A stretch of DNA of 64,000 nucleotides from Lewinellaceae bacterium (lineage in GTDB: Bacteria; Bacteroidota; Bacteroidia; Chitinophagales; Saprospiraceae). The position numbers were made by a program, and so were the translations under genes. The notes below the pieces were generated by a model. It saw nothing but the letters and a program-made list of their open reading frames with translations, did not search any database and had not been told where the DNA came from. Shown piece after piece: positions 25,284 to 34,376 of this stretch. Positions within the stretch are counted from its first letter, which is position 1. The number at the start of each line of letters is the position of its first letter. The stretch spans positions 1 through 64,000 of the forward strand of contig JACJXW010000009.1 in assembly GCA_020636405.1 (NCBI GenBank), written 5' to 3'.

Positions 25284-28133
25284 ATGCCGAAGAAAGACGA
25301 AGCCTTACTGGAGAAGCCCAGCGAGGAGCGGTTCAAAGATTTGATCTTCATAAAGGGCGCCCGTGCCAACAACCTCAAAAATGTCAGCCTGAATATTCCC
25401 AAGAACAAGCTGGTCGTAGTGACTGGTGTTTCAGGGTCGGGTAAGTCCTCTATTACCATGGACACCCTCTATGCCGAGGGCCAGCGCCGTTATGTCGAGA
25501 GCCTGTCTTCCTATGCCCGCCAGTTCCTCATGCGGATGAAAAAGCCGGATGTGGATTACATAAAAGGTATCTGCCCGGCTATTGCTATCGAGCAGAAGGT
25601 CAGCACCAGCAATGCCCGCTCTACCGTCGGAACGCTGACCGAAGTGTACGACTACCTGCGTATCCTGTATGCCCGCATTGGCAAGACCATTTCCCCCGTC
25701 TCCGGTAATCTGGTCAAAAAACATGAAGTATCCGATGTGTCCGATTACATCCACCAGTTTGAGGAAGGGGACAAGGTGCAGCTTTTTACCCCCCTGCCCT
25801 ATAAATACAAGGACCGAATTCTGAAACAGGAGCTGGAGCTACTGTTGCAGAAGGGTTATACCCGCATGCAGGCCAATGGGGCCCTGCAAAATATCCAGGA
25901 CGTCCTGGAGGAAGGCCCGGCCTACCTGAATAAAAAACTGGGTGAGGTGAAGGAGGAGGGCATACGCATTCTGGTCGACCGCTTTGTCGTCAAACACGAT
26001 GATGAGGAGAACGCCAAACGCATCGGGGATTCCGTGCAAACGGCCTTTTACGAATCGGAAGGAGAGTGCATTGTGGAAATTCTGGGCAAAGAAGAAAAGG
26101 ATTTCAACAACCGTTTTGAACTGGACGGCATGTCCTTCCTGGAGCCAAGCCCTCAACTGTTCAATTTTAATAACCCCTATGGGGCCTGCCCTACCTGCGA
26201 AGGGTTCAGCAAGGTGATGGGCATTGATGAAGATAAGGTCATTCCGGATAAAACGAAGTCCGTCTACGAAGGGGCCGTCGCCTGCTGGAAAGGTGAAAAG
26301 TACGGCCTGTGGCTGGATAGCCTGCTTGAATCGGCCCACAAGTTCGATTTCCCGGTACACCGGCCCTATCAGGACCTGAGCAAGGAGCAGCGCCGCCTGC
26401 TCTGGCACGGCAACGCTCATTTCTGGGGCATTAATGCCTTCTTTACCGAACTGGAGGAAAAGACCTATAAGATACAGAACCGGGTAATGCTGGCTCGTTA
26501 CAGGGGGCGCACTACCTGCCACACCTGCGACGGCGGCCGCCTGCGCCAGGAGGCAACCTATGTTAAGATTGACGGGAGTGACATCACCGAACTGGTGGAG
26601 TTGCCCATCGACGAACTGTTGGAGTTTTTCCAGAGCCTCGAGCTGAGTGAGTTCGACGCCAAAGTGGCGCGCCGCCTCCTGCTCGAGATCACCAACCGCC
26701 TGAAGTTTATGTGTGATGTGGGGCTGGGCTACCTCACCCTGAGCCGCATATCCGCTACCCTTAGCGGGGGGGAAACTCAGCGCATCAACCTGACCCGCAC
26801 ACTGGGCTCCAACCTGACCAGTTCCATGTACATTCTCGATGAACCCAGCGTTGGCCTGCATCCCCGGGATACCAACCGCCTGGTGCGGGTGTTGAAGGCC
26901 CTGCGCGGTATGGGCAATACGGTCATCGTCGTCGAACATGAAGAAGACATTATTAAAAATGCGGATTATCTGGTCGACATCGGCCCGGCAGCTGGCATCC
27001 ACGGAGGAGAAGTGGTCTTTGCCGGCCCCTATGAGGCCATTTATGACGAAGCGGCGGACAGCCTGACCGCCAAATACATGAGCGGCAGGATGGCGATCCC
27101 CGTACCCCGGAGCCGCCGGAAGAGCAGCAATTTCCTGGAAGTTCAGGGCGCCCGGCAGCACAACCTCAGGAACATCGATGTGCGCATCCCGCTCAATACT
27201 ATGATAGTAGTTACGGGCGTTTCCGGTTCCGGTAAGACGACTCTGGTCAAGTCAATCCTTTACCCCGCCCTGAAAAAACACCTGGGCGAAAGCTACTCCC
27301 GTTCCCCCGGGCAGTTCGGGCAACTGGCGGGTAGCCTTTCGTTGCTCACTCAGGTGGAGATGGTCAACCAGAACCCCATCGGTAAATCTTCTCGCTCCAA
27401 CCCGGTGACTTACGTCAAGGCTTACGATAGCATCCGCAAGCTGATGTCCGACCAGCAATTGTCCCGGATTCGGGGATTCAAGCCCAAACACTTCTCCTTC
27501 AACGTCGACGGGGGCCGCTGCGATACCTGCAAAGGGGAAGGGGAACAGGTGATCGAGATGCAATTCCTGGCCGATGTGCGCCTGGAATGTGAGGAATGTG
27601 GCGGCAAGCGCTTCAAACAGGAAGTGTTGGATGTGCAGTATAAGGGCAAGAACATCCATGAGATCCTGGAACTCAGCGTGGAGGAGGCCATCGAATTCTT
27701 CTCCGAAGAGAAAGATGTCGTCAGTAAACTGCAGCCGTTATCGGATGTGGGCCTGGGCTACATCCATTTGGGGCAATCCTCCAGTACGCTCTCCGGCGGC
27801 GAGGCCCAGCGCGTGAAACTGGCGTCTTTTCTTACCCGCGAGCGTTCCAACGAGCACATCCTCTTCATCTTTGACGAGCCCACCACCGGGCTGCACTTTC
27901 ATGACATCCGCAAGCTGCTCGACGCCATGAACGCCCTGGTGGAGAACGGACATACCGTCCTCATTGTAGAACACAATATGGAAGTGATCAAGAATGCCGA
28001 CTGGGTCGTAGACCTGGGCCCGGGTGGCGGGCAGGAAGGCGGCAACCTGGTCTTTCAGGGCACTCCGGAGGAACTGGTAAAAGTGGAAGGCTCATTTACC
28101 GGGCAGTACCTGAAGGAAAAACTGAAGGTATAA
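25284..28133 (+). CDS. uvrA: Excinuclease ABC subunit A
   Basis: 949-residue UvrA, the damage-sensing ATPase of nucleotide excision repair, which loads UvrB at lesions. Two ABC modules are complete: Walker A GVSGSGKSS and GVSGSGKTT, signatures TLSGGETQRI and TLSGGEAQRV, Walker B YILDEPSVGLHP and FIFDEPTTGLHF. Zinc-finger Cys pairs are at CPTCEG, CHTCDG, CDTCKG and CEECGG. Length matches the family. No uvrB or uvrC is nearby. Its stop lies 10 bases from the convergent VWA gene. Confidence 0.97.
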   Translation: MPKKDEALLEKPSEERFKDLIFIKGARANNLKNVSLNIPKNKLVVVTGVSGSGKSSITMDTLYAEGQRRYVESLSSYARQFLMRMKKPDVDYIKGICPAIAIEQKVSTSNARSTVGTLTEVYDYLRILYARIGKTISPVSGNLVKKHEVSDVSDYIHQFEEGDKVQLFTPLPYKYKDRILKQELELLLQKGYTRMQANGALQNIQDVLEEGPAYLNKKLGEVKEEGIRILVDRFVVKHDDEENAKRIGDSVQTAFYESEGECIVEILGKEEKDFNNRFELDGMSFLEPSPQLFNFNNPYGACPTCEGFSKVMGIDEDKVIPDKTKSVYEGAVACWKGEKYGLWLDSLLESAHKFDFPVHRPYQDLSKEQRRLLWHGNAHFWGINAFFTELEEKTYKIQNRVMLARYRGRTTCHTCDGGRLRQEATYVKIDGSDITELVELPIDELLEFFQSLELSEFDAKVARRLLLEITNRLKFMCDVGLGYLTLSRISATLSGGETQRINLTRTLGSNLTSSMYILDEPSVGLHPRDTNRLVRVLKALRGMGNTVIVVEHEEDIIKNADYLVDIGPAAGIHGGEVVFAGPYEAIYDEAADSLTAKYMSGRMAIPVPRSRRKSSNFLEVQGARQHNLRNIDVRIPLNTMIVVTGVSGSGKTTLVKSILYPALKKHLGESYSRSPGQFGQLAGSLSLLTQVEMVNQNPIGKSSRSNPVTYVKAYDSIRKLMSDQQLSRIRGFKPKHFSFNVDGGRCDTCKGEGEQVIEMQFLADVRLECEECGGKRFKQEVLDVQYKGKNIHEILELSVEEAIEFFSEEKDVVSKLQPLSDVGLGYIHLGQSSSTLSGGEAQRVKLASFLTRERSNEHILFIFDEPTTGLHFHDIRKLLDAMNALVENGHTVLIVEHNMEVIKNADWVVDLGPGGGQEGGNLVFQGTPEELVKVEGSFTGQYLKEKLKV

Positions 28134-28143
28134 TAGCCCCTGC

Positions 28144-29343
28144 TCATTCCACATACTCATTCACCAACCTTACGATCAGGTCATTGAGAAACTCCACCTC
28201 ATATTCGCCAACGGTGGGTTCCAGGTGTTCATTGCCAATGCCGCTGTGGTCGGTGATGAAAGTGTAGGTGCCGTTGCTGGCGATGGCCAGGATGCGCATC
28301 AGGAATTCCGTTTCCCGGTCGATGCCGCTGGCCGACACCGGTATGATCCTGATGCCCTTCTCGGCGGCCAGCTGGAGCTGTTCTTTTACGGCATCGATCA
28401 CATCAACCTCATGGTGAGGGGGGGCGTCGAGGATGAGGAAGAGCAGGCGGGCGCGGGCCTGTCCTTGCCAATCCTGCTCTTCGATGGCTTTCTGGAGGGC
28501 GGAGTGCAGCGCCTCCGGATAGTCTCCGCCGCCATCGGCGCGCTGGCTGTTGATGAAATCCACGACCTGGGCAAAATTGCTGTTGAGGTTGGAGGTGCGG
28601 GTGATGTATTCGTCGCCTTCATCCCGGTAGAATACGGATCCCAGGCGGAAGTTGATGTTGTTGTTACTATTCTGTATACGGCTGATGATATCGTTGATCT
28701 CTACTTTGATGTATTCCAGTTCATCGCTCATTGAACCGGTGGCGTCAAAGACAAAGAACACATCGGCGTTCTGGCTGTTGGCCCCACTAACCGGGATGGT
28801 CAATTCATTGACGCCGGCTTCGTAGAATTGGACATTGTTCAGGAAGTAGGACTGCCCGAGGTGGGAGACCTTGATACGGGCTGGCTGGCTGGTTCCGGCT
28901 TCCATCAGGTTGGGGAAGAACTCCGCGCGGCCGGCATTATCGGTGCGGGTTCGCCAGAGTACTTCTTCATTGGGGCCCAGCAGGAGCGCCTCTGCATTGG
29001 CCAAAGGGTTACCGTTCTGCTGGCTCACTTTCAGGCTGACCCGGTCGAGACGGTTAAATCTCCAGAATCCGGGATATTCCGATAGGGTGTCTTTCGCGAT
29101 CAGCTCCGTCCAGAAATCCCAGTTTTCAAGGTCGTTCCACTCGCCGGCAGTCAGTTGGCCGGCCTGTATGGTAGTATCGCCGGCCTGGCCGGAGTTGCCG
29201 GTGCTGCTGCCTATCGCGCCGGAGAATGCGCCGTCGATACTGCCGCTGAGTTCTTCCGAAGAACGCTTGCCAGTGAAATCTTCTTTTTCGCAACTGAATA
29301 GAACGAGCGCCAGGCTCAGGCATAAGAGAACGGTATATTTCAT
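28144..29343 (-). CDS. VWA-domain lipoprotein
   Basis: 399-residue lipoprotein (signal LCLSLALVLFSC). A Ser/Gly-rich spacer is followed by an Ig-like segment (VSLKVSQQNGNPLANAEALL), then a VWA domain with metal-site residues DATGSMSDELEYIK, Thr in FRLGSVFYRDEGDEYITRTS, and LFLILDAPPHHEVDVID. It then has VSASGIDRETEFLMRILA and a C-terminal helix. It is unrelated in layout to the YfbK-type gene at 19816. Start is the ATG at 29343; the frame extends upstream without homology. Probably an envelope adhesion or scaffolding protein. Confidence 0.88.
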   Translation of the reverse strand: MKYTVLLCLSLALVLFSCEKEDFTGKRSSEELSGSIDGAFSGAIGSSTGNSGQAGDTTIQAGQLTAGEWNDLENWDFWTELIAKDTLSEYPGFWRFNRLDRVSLKVSQQNGNPLANAEALLLGPNEEVLWRTRTDNAGRAEFFPNLMEAGTSQPARIKVSHLGQSYFLNNVQFYEAGVNELTIPVSGANSQNADVFFVFDATGSMSDELEYIKVEINDIISRIQNSNNNINFRLGSVFYRDEGDEYITRTSNLNSNFAQVVDFINSQRADGGGDYPEALHSALQKAIEEQDWQGQARARLLFLILDAPPHHEVDVIDAVKEQLQLAAEKGIRIIPVSASGIDRETEFLMRILAIASNGTYTFITDHSGIGNEHLEPTVGEYEVEFLNDLIVRLVNEYVE

Positions 29344-29429
29344 AATTGTGGTTTTTCGGACAAGACGAAAGCGGGGTAAAAAGCGTTGGGCAAGTTGCCG
29401 GCTTTTTCCCATACTTTTTACATTTTCCC

Positions 29430-29437
29430 TACCTTCG
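29430..29437 (+). promoter_or_regulatory. Probable fabG -7 element
   Basis: TACCTTCG, one mismatch from TAnnTTTG, ends 20 bases before the fabG start codon. The same octamer occurs before uvrA and after the 37.3-kb terminator. Confidence 0.4.
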
Positions 29438-29457
29438 CAGGTAAAAACCAACGACAG

Positions 29458-30204
29458 ATGAAATTACTTGAAGGAAAAGTAGCACTCGTCACCGGCGGTT
29501 CCCGCGGTATTGGGGCGGCCATTGCCCAACGTTTTGCCGAGCAGGGCGCCGATGTGGCTTTTACCTACCGTTCCTCGGCCGAGCAAGCCAACGCAGTAGC
29601 GGATCAGCTCAGTGCCCTGGGCGTTAAAGCTAAAGCTTACCAATCAGACGCCAGTTCCTATGAGGCTGCCGAAACATTGGCAAATACGGTGCTGGAGGAG
29701 TTCGGAAAGGTCGATATCCTGGTCAATAACGCTGGCATCACCCGGGACAACCTCATGTTGCGCATGACCGAAGAGATGTGGGATGAGGTGATAGAGACCA
29801 ACCTCAAGTCCATCTTCAACCTGACCAAGCACCTTCTTCGCCCAATGATGAAGAACCGGGGAGGCAGCATCATCAACATGAGTTCCATCGTCGGAATAAC
29901 GGGCAATGCCGGGCAGGCCAACTATGCTGCATCTAAGGCCGGTATTATCGGCTTTTCCAAGTCGATCGCCAAGGAGATGGGCTCACGCAGTATCCGCTGC
30001 AATGTCATCGCTCCTGGATTTATCGAAACGGACATGACTGACGCCCTGGATGAAAAAGTGAAAGAGGGATATCTGGCCAATATTCCGATGAAACGGCTGG
30101 GCAAGGCCGAAGAGGTGGCCGATATGTGTGTGTTCCTGGGTTCCGATATGTCCACTTACGTCTCGGGGCAGGTGATTAGCGTTTGCGGAGCATTGAATAC
30201 CTGA
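29458..30204 (+). CDS. fabG: 3-oxoacyl-[acyl-carrier-protein] reductase
   Basis: 248-residue short-chain dehydrogenase that reduces 3-oxoacyl-ACP with NADPH in fatty-acid synthesis. The cofactor motif TGGSRGIG, NNAG, and catalytic residues Ser143, Tyr156 and Lys160 are present, with GFIETDMTDALDEKVKEGYLANIPMKRLGKAEEVA and the closing SGQVISVCGAL typical of FabG. In true FabG the last residues usually read VNGGM; here VCGALNT differs slightly. The ATG at 29458 starts the MKLLEGKVALVTGG block. No fab cluster surrounds it. Confidence 0.93.
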   Translation: MKLLEGKVALVTGGSRGIGAAIAQRFAEQGADVAFTYRSSAEQANAVADQLSALGVKAKAYQSDASSYEAAETLANTVLEEFGKVDILVNNAGITRDNLMLRMTEEMWDEVIETNLKSIFNLTKHLLRPMMKNRGGSIINMSSIVGITGNAGQANYAASKAGIIGFSKSIAKEMGSRSIRCNVIAPGFIETDMTDALDEKVKEGYLANIPMKRLGKAEEVADMCVFLGSDMSTYVSGQVISVCGALNT

Positions 30205-30260
30205 TCCGTCGTCGTTGAGCACATGACGACACCCTGCCAACAACATTCAACCGGCGCCTT

Positions 30261-30770
30261 ATGGCCGACTACACTCAACAATTCTGTGACGCCCTGCTGG
30301 CCGAGGCCCGGCGCCGCCTCTTTGAGGAATCCATCCCACGCCTGAAAAAATGCCTGGCGGAACTCAATGAGGAAGAGATTTGGCACAGGCCCAATGGCCA
30401 TTCCAATAGCGTGGGCAATCTGGTGCTCCACCTGTGCGGCAACGCCCGTCAATGGATCATCAGCGGGCTGGGGGGGCAGGCAGATACCCGGCAGCGGCAG
30501 CAGGAATTTGACGAACGCGGGCCGCTACCCACCAGTTATCTGCTGGAAATGCTGGAGCAACTTCAGGAAGATATGGAAGCGGTATTTCAGGAAATAGAAC
30601 CGGCCGGGCTGCTTCGGCCCCGGCCGGTCCAGACTTTTCAGGAAACAGGTTTATCCGTGCTCATCCACGTCATTGAGCATTTCTCCTATCATGTAGGACA
30701 AGCTACCTATTTCGTTAAGTCGCTGAAGAATACCGATATGGGGTATTATCACGGTACGTCCCTGGAATAA
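30261..30770 (+). CDS. DinB-superfamily protein (DUF1572-like)
   Basis: 169-residue four-helix-bundle protein of the DinB/YfiT superfamily. Three His residues expected to bind a divalent metal are seen in SVGNLVLHLCGNARQW and VIEHFSYHVGQA. Relatives include thiol-S-transferases such as bacillithiol transferases, but the sequence does not settle the reaction. It follows fabG after 56 bases on the same strand and overlaps the end of the convergent winged-helix gene by 22 bases. Confidence 0.85.
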   Translation: MADYTQQFCDALLAEARRRLFEESIPRLKKCLAELNEEEIWHRPNGHSNSVGNLVLHLCGNARQWIISGLGGQADTRQRQQEFDERGPLPTSYLLEMLEQLQEDMEAVFQEIEPAGLLRPRPVQTFQETGLSVLIHVIEHFSYHVGQATYFVKSLKNTDMGYYHGTSLE

Positions 30771-31099
30771 GTACTGACAGAGAACGTGGAGCCCCGGGCG
30801 AGTGCCTTGGCACAGGCTGCCAGGACAGATAAGCGTGTTTCATCGAGGAAAAAGGAAGGCTGCCATTCCGATTCCTCCTTTTTTACGACTCCAGTTTCGC
30901 ACAATTGTTCCAGGTATAGTTCCAGCTCTTCACCGGTAACCCGTGCGTAGATCATCAATTCAAGAAACGTAGCGCCCCGATGTTCCTTCAGTACCTGAAG
31001 AATTAATCTGGCCTTGGGCCTGCTTAAAGCCTCTAGAATAAAAATGGCTTTTTGAAATTTTTCTGTGTTTACTGGCCTAGTTGTTATCCATGTGTGCAT
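30749..31099 (-). CDS. ArsR-like winged-helix regulator
   Basis: 116-residue protein with a winged helix-turn-helix similar to ArsR/SmtB repressors: FILEALSRPKARLILQVLKEHRGATFLELMIYARVTGEELELYLEQLCETGVVKKEE. The recognition helix is VTGEELELYLEQL. No Cys pair typical of metal-sensing ArsR proteins is present (only single Cys in QLCETG and LAACAK), so a metal signal is unlikely. The 3' end overlaps the DinB gene by 22 bases. Targets are unknown. Confidence 0.75.
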   Translation of the reverse strand: MHTWITTRPVNTEKFQKAIFILEALSRPKARLILQVLKEHRGATFLELMIYARVTGEELELYLEQLCETGVVKKEESEWQPSFFLDETRLSVLAACAKALARGSTFSVSTYSRDVP

Positions 31100-31462
31100 T
31101 ATGGAAAGGGTTTAGTTTTTCCTTTAAATAAGTCCGATAAATTAATATTATAATCGGGGGACGAAACGAAGGGAGGTATTGGGTATAGTTTGTGACTATC
31201 TTATCCTTATGAATAAGTAAAGGGGGGCAAAGAACTTGAAAGTATTGGGAATAGAAATAACCTCCAATTCATGCACTAAGACTTTCGTTGATACGAGGGA
31301 CGGGAAAAAAAGTTTCGCAAATGAATACAACAATTTTCACCTTCCGATACTTTCCCGGAAATTGGCCGTCGTAACACTGCCGGCTGATGCCGAATAAGGG
31401 TTAGTTTGGCGTTCCTATGCAAAATCCTGATTTTTAACTGCAAAACCAAAACGGACAAAACT
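31100..31462. other. Divergent intergenic region
   Basis: 363 bases between the divergent winged-helix gene and the papain-like peptidase gene. The first 150 bases are A/T-rich. No gene, repeat or clear promoter pair was recognised; promoters for both neighbours are expected here. Confidence 0.5.
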
Positions 31463-33022
31463 ATGCCTATTAGAATGGAAAAAGACGACCCGCAACCCCG
31501 TCCGGGGGGAGGCGGGGGACGCTCCGGTGGGGGAGGGTCCAATGCGCTGCTCCGATTCCTCCCGCTCATTCTGATGTTTCTCTTCAAACGGCCCAAGCTG
31601 CTGATCCCCATACTGTTAGTGGGAGGGGTATGGTATTTTTTCCTGGGCGGAAGTGAGATGCTCAGTGGTGGTGGCGGTTATGAAGAAGCGTACGATGTGT
31701 CGGAGTTTTCGCTGGGCGCCACGCTGGACCAGGAGGTTTACGACCGCGCCAAGGTTTTTGAGCCTGTTTCTTATGGATACAGTGGCCAGGGAGGCCTGCC
31801 TGCCCGCGCTTCTCTGGCGCAGTACGCGCCCCAGCGCCGTCATCAGGGCCGCCAGGGTTCCTGCGTAGGTTGGGCCAGCGCTTATGCCGCCCGCACTATC
31901 CTGGAGGCGGAGACTACCGGCCAGAACCCCAATAATGTAGCCTTCAGCCCGGCCTATCTTTACAACCAGATCGCCCTTACAGGCTGTCAGGGGGCTTATA
32001 TGCTCGATGCTATGAAAGCCATGCAGCAGTACGGGGGGCTTCCCTTCAGCCAATTCCGCTACGACGAACGCTCCTGCAATAACGAACCTTCCTCCAACCA
32101 GAAGCAGGCCGGCGCCCGCTACCGCATTCAGGGCTTCGACCGGCTAACGGTCGGTGCGAGCCAGTACAAACCCGACCTGCCGGCCATCAAACAACATCTC
32201 GCCCAGGGGTATCCCGTAGTGATCGGCATGATGGTGGGCGGTTCCTTTATGGGCCCTATGATGGGGCAAACCCTCTGGCAACCCTCCCAGCGCGACTACG
32301 CCATGCCCGGCTTCAGCGGCCATGCCATGTGCGTTATCGGCTACGACGACAATATGCAGGGCGGAGCCTTCCAGATCATGAACAGTTGGGGGGAAGAATG
32401 GGGCGATCGTGGGATCGGCTGGGTGAAGTATCGCGACTTTGAGCACTTCACCAAGGAAGCCTATGGCGTTTATCCTGCCGCCAGCCAGCAGGATAAGAGC
32501 AAGATGGCGGTAGAATTCGGGTTGGTGGACGTCAATACCAAGAACACCATCGGCTTGTTCAAAAAAGACGACGACATGTCCTTCCGGACCATAAAGCCCA
32601 TTAGAAAAGGGGATAAGTTCAAGGTTATGGTGGCCAATTCCATCGAATGTTACCTCTACGTCTTTGGCCAGGAAACGGACGGCTCCAGCTACGTCCTCTT
32701 CCCCTATACCGAAAAGCACTCCGCCTACTGCGGCATTACCGGCACCCGCGTTTTCCCGAGGGACTATTCTATGGTAGCCGATGAGGTTGGCAACAAGGAC
32801 TTTATTGCTATCGTGGCTAGTAAAGAGGAGATTGATTTTCAGCAGTTTAATAACCGGATCAACGCCAGCCGGGCCGGCGATTACGCAGGCAAACTCCGCG
32901 AGGCGCTGGGCAATGCCCGGGTGACGGATATACAGTTCAAAGCCGGAAAAACGGTAGCCTTCGAGGCCAATACGGAAAGTAAAACGGCGGTGGGAATGGT
33001 GATCGAGATCGATAAGCAATGA
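31463..33022 (+). CDS. Membrane-anchored papain-family (C1A) peptidase with DUF4384-like tail
   Basis: 519-residue protein. A Gly-rich N-terminus and a hydrophobic anchor (LLIPILLVGGVWYFFL, about residues 46-62) are followed by a C1 peptidase domain with Gln and Cys134 in GRQGSCVGWASAY, His287 in SGHAMCVIGYDD and Asn307 in MNSWGEEWG. From about residue 370 a DUF4384-like domain follows (CYLYVFGQETDGSSYVLFPY). The combination suggests a surface or periplasmic protease. Start is the ATG at 31463. The 258-bp repeat array begins right after its stop. Confidence 0.88.
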   Translation: MPIRMEKDDPQPRPGGGGGRSGGGGSNALLRFLPLILMFLFKRPKLLIPILLVGGVWYFFLGGSEMLSGGGGYEEAYDVSEFSLGATLDQEVYDRAKVFEPVSYGYSGQGGLPARASLAQYAPQRRHQGRQGSCVGWASAYAARTILEAETTGQNPNNVAFSPAYLYNQIALTGCQGAYMLDAMKAMQQYGGLPFSQFRYDERSCNNEPSSNQKQAGARYRIQGFDRLTVGASQYKPDLPAIKQHLAQGYPVVIGMMVGGSFMGPMMGQTLWQPSQRDYAMPGFSGHAMCVIGYDDNMQGGAFQIMNSWGEEWGDRGIGWVKYRDFEHFTKEAYGVYPAASQQDKSKMAVEFGLVDVNTKNTIGLFKKDDDMSFRTIKPIRKGDKFKVMVANSIECYLYVFGQETDGSSYVLFPYTEKHSAYCGITGTRVFPRDYSMVADEVGNKDFIAIVASKEEIDFQQFNNRINASRAGDYAGKLREALGNARVTDIQFKAGKTVAFEANTESKTAVGMVIEIDKQ

Positions 33023-34312
33023 GGAAACAGGAGTCATGCGAATCAGGGGCCAAAGAGCCCTGAAAGGGCCGGAAGGCAGACAGCTTATACGATACTTTTG
33101 ATACGGAGGAATGTGCGATTTTTGACGTGCGATGTGCGATTTTTGATGGGGCTCTTTAGGAGCAGCCCTTTCGCCCGCCCTACATCGAAAATCAAACATC
33201 ATAAATCAAACATCAAAAATCAAAAGAGCTTGCCGGATCCCTGCCTCCATCAGCCGCCCTTTAGCCTCTGATTCGCATAAGTCATGCGTATCAGAGGTTA
33301 AAAAGAGCCATGAACGGTTCGGGTTAGAAAAAATCAGCCGGAGGATGCGGCACTTTTGATACGGAGGAATGTGCGATTTTTGACGTGCGATGTGCGATTT
33401 TTGATGGGGCTCTTTAGGAGCAGCCCTTTCGCCCGCCCTACATCGAAAATCAAACATCATAAATCAAACATCATAAATCAAAAGAGCTTGCCGGATCCCT
33501 GCCTCCATCAGCCGCCATTTAGCCTCTGATTCGCATAAGTCATGCGTATCAGAGGTTAAAAAGAGCCATGAACGGTTCGGGTTAGAAAAAATCAGCCAGA
33601 GGATGCGGCACTTTTGATACGGAGGAATGTGCGATTTTTGACGTGCGATGTGCGATTTTTGATGGGGCTCTTTGGGAGCAGCCCTTTCGCCCGCCCTACA
33701 TCGAAAATCAAACATCATAAATCAAACATCAAAAATCAAAAGAGCTTGCCGGATCCCTGCCTCCATCAGCCGCCCTTTAGCCTCTGATTCGCATAAGTCA
33801 TGCGTATCAGAGGTTAAAAAGAGCCATGAACGGTTCGGGTTAGAAAAAATCAGCCGGAGGATGCGGCACTTTTGATACGGAGGAATGTGCGATTTTTGAC
33901 GTGCGATGTGCGATTTTTGATGGGGCTCTTTAGGAGCAGCCCTTTCGCCCGCCCTACATCGAAAATCAAACATCATAAATCAAACATCAAAAATCAAAAG
34001 AGCTTGCCGGATCCCTGCCTCCATCAGCCGCCATTTAGCCTCTGATTCGCATAAGTCATGCGTATCAGAGGTTAAAAAGAGCCATGAACGGTTCGGGTTA
34101 GAAAAAATCAGCCGGAGGATGCGGCACTTTTGATACGGAGGAATGTGCGATTTTTGACGTGCGATGTGCGATTTTTGATGGGGCTCTTTGGGAGCAGCCC
34201 TTTCGCCCGCCCTACATCGAAAATCAAACATCATAAATCAAACATCAAAAATCAAAAGAGCTTGCCGGATCCCTGCCTCCATCAGCCGCCATTTAGCCTC
34301 TGATTCGCATGA
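33023..34312. repeat. Tandem array of five 258-bp noncoding repeats
   Basis: Four nearly identical 258-base units start at 33281, 33539, 33797 and 34055, preceded by a first copy (about 33033-33280) whose left third has diverged. Copies differ at only a handful of sites (for example ccctttag/ccatttag and taggagc/tgggagc). Each junction carries a hairpin made of CCTCTGATTCGCAT and its near-complement across the unit boundary. The middle has repeated cgatttttga/atcaaaaatc stretches able to pair with each other. On the minus strand each unit opens an 84-codon frame because 258 is a multiple of three; I judge this fortuitous. Confidence 0.92.
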
Positions 34313-34361
34313 GTCATCCCGAATTTTCGAAATACACGAATTGAAAAATTCGGGATGACTC
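34311..34361. terminator. Strong 17-bp palindrome between the repeat array and the beta-barrel gene
   Basis: GAGTCATCCCGAATTTT is perfectly complementary to the bases ending at 34361, with a 17-base loop. It lies 15 bases beyond the stop of the minus-strand barrel gene at 34377 and may terminate it. The loop and left arm share a stretch of about 23 bases with the hairpin near 5872-5895, marking a dispersed element. Confidence 0.65.
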
Positions 34362-34376
34362 CTGTTCCTTAACTCT

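Noticed and set aside
32144..33202. 352-codon minus-strand frame entering the 258-bp repeat array
   Set aside because: Most of it is antisense to the papain-like peptidase gene; its start comes from the repeat.
33023..34312. CRISPR array
   Set aside because: The units are 258 bp and nearly identical throughout with no variable spacers, and there are no cas genes.
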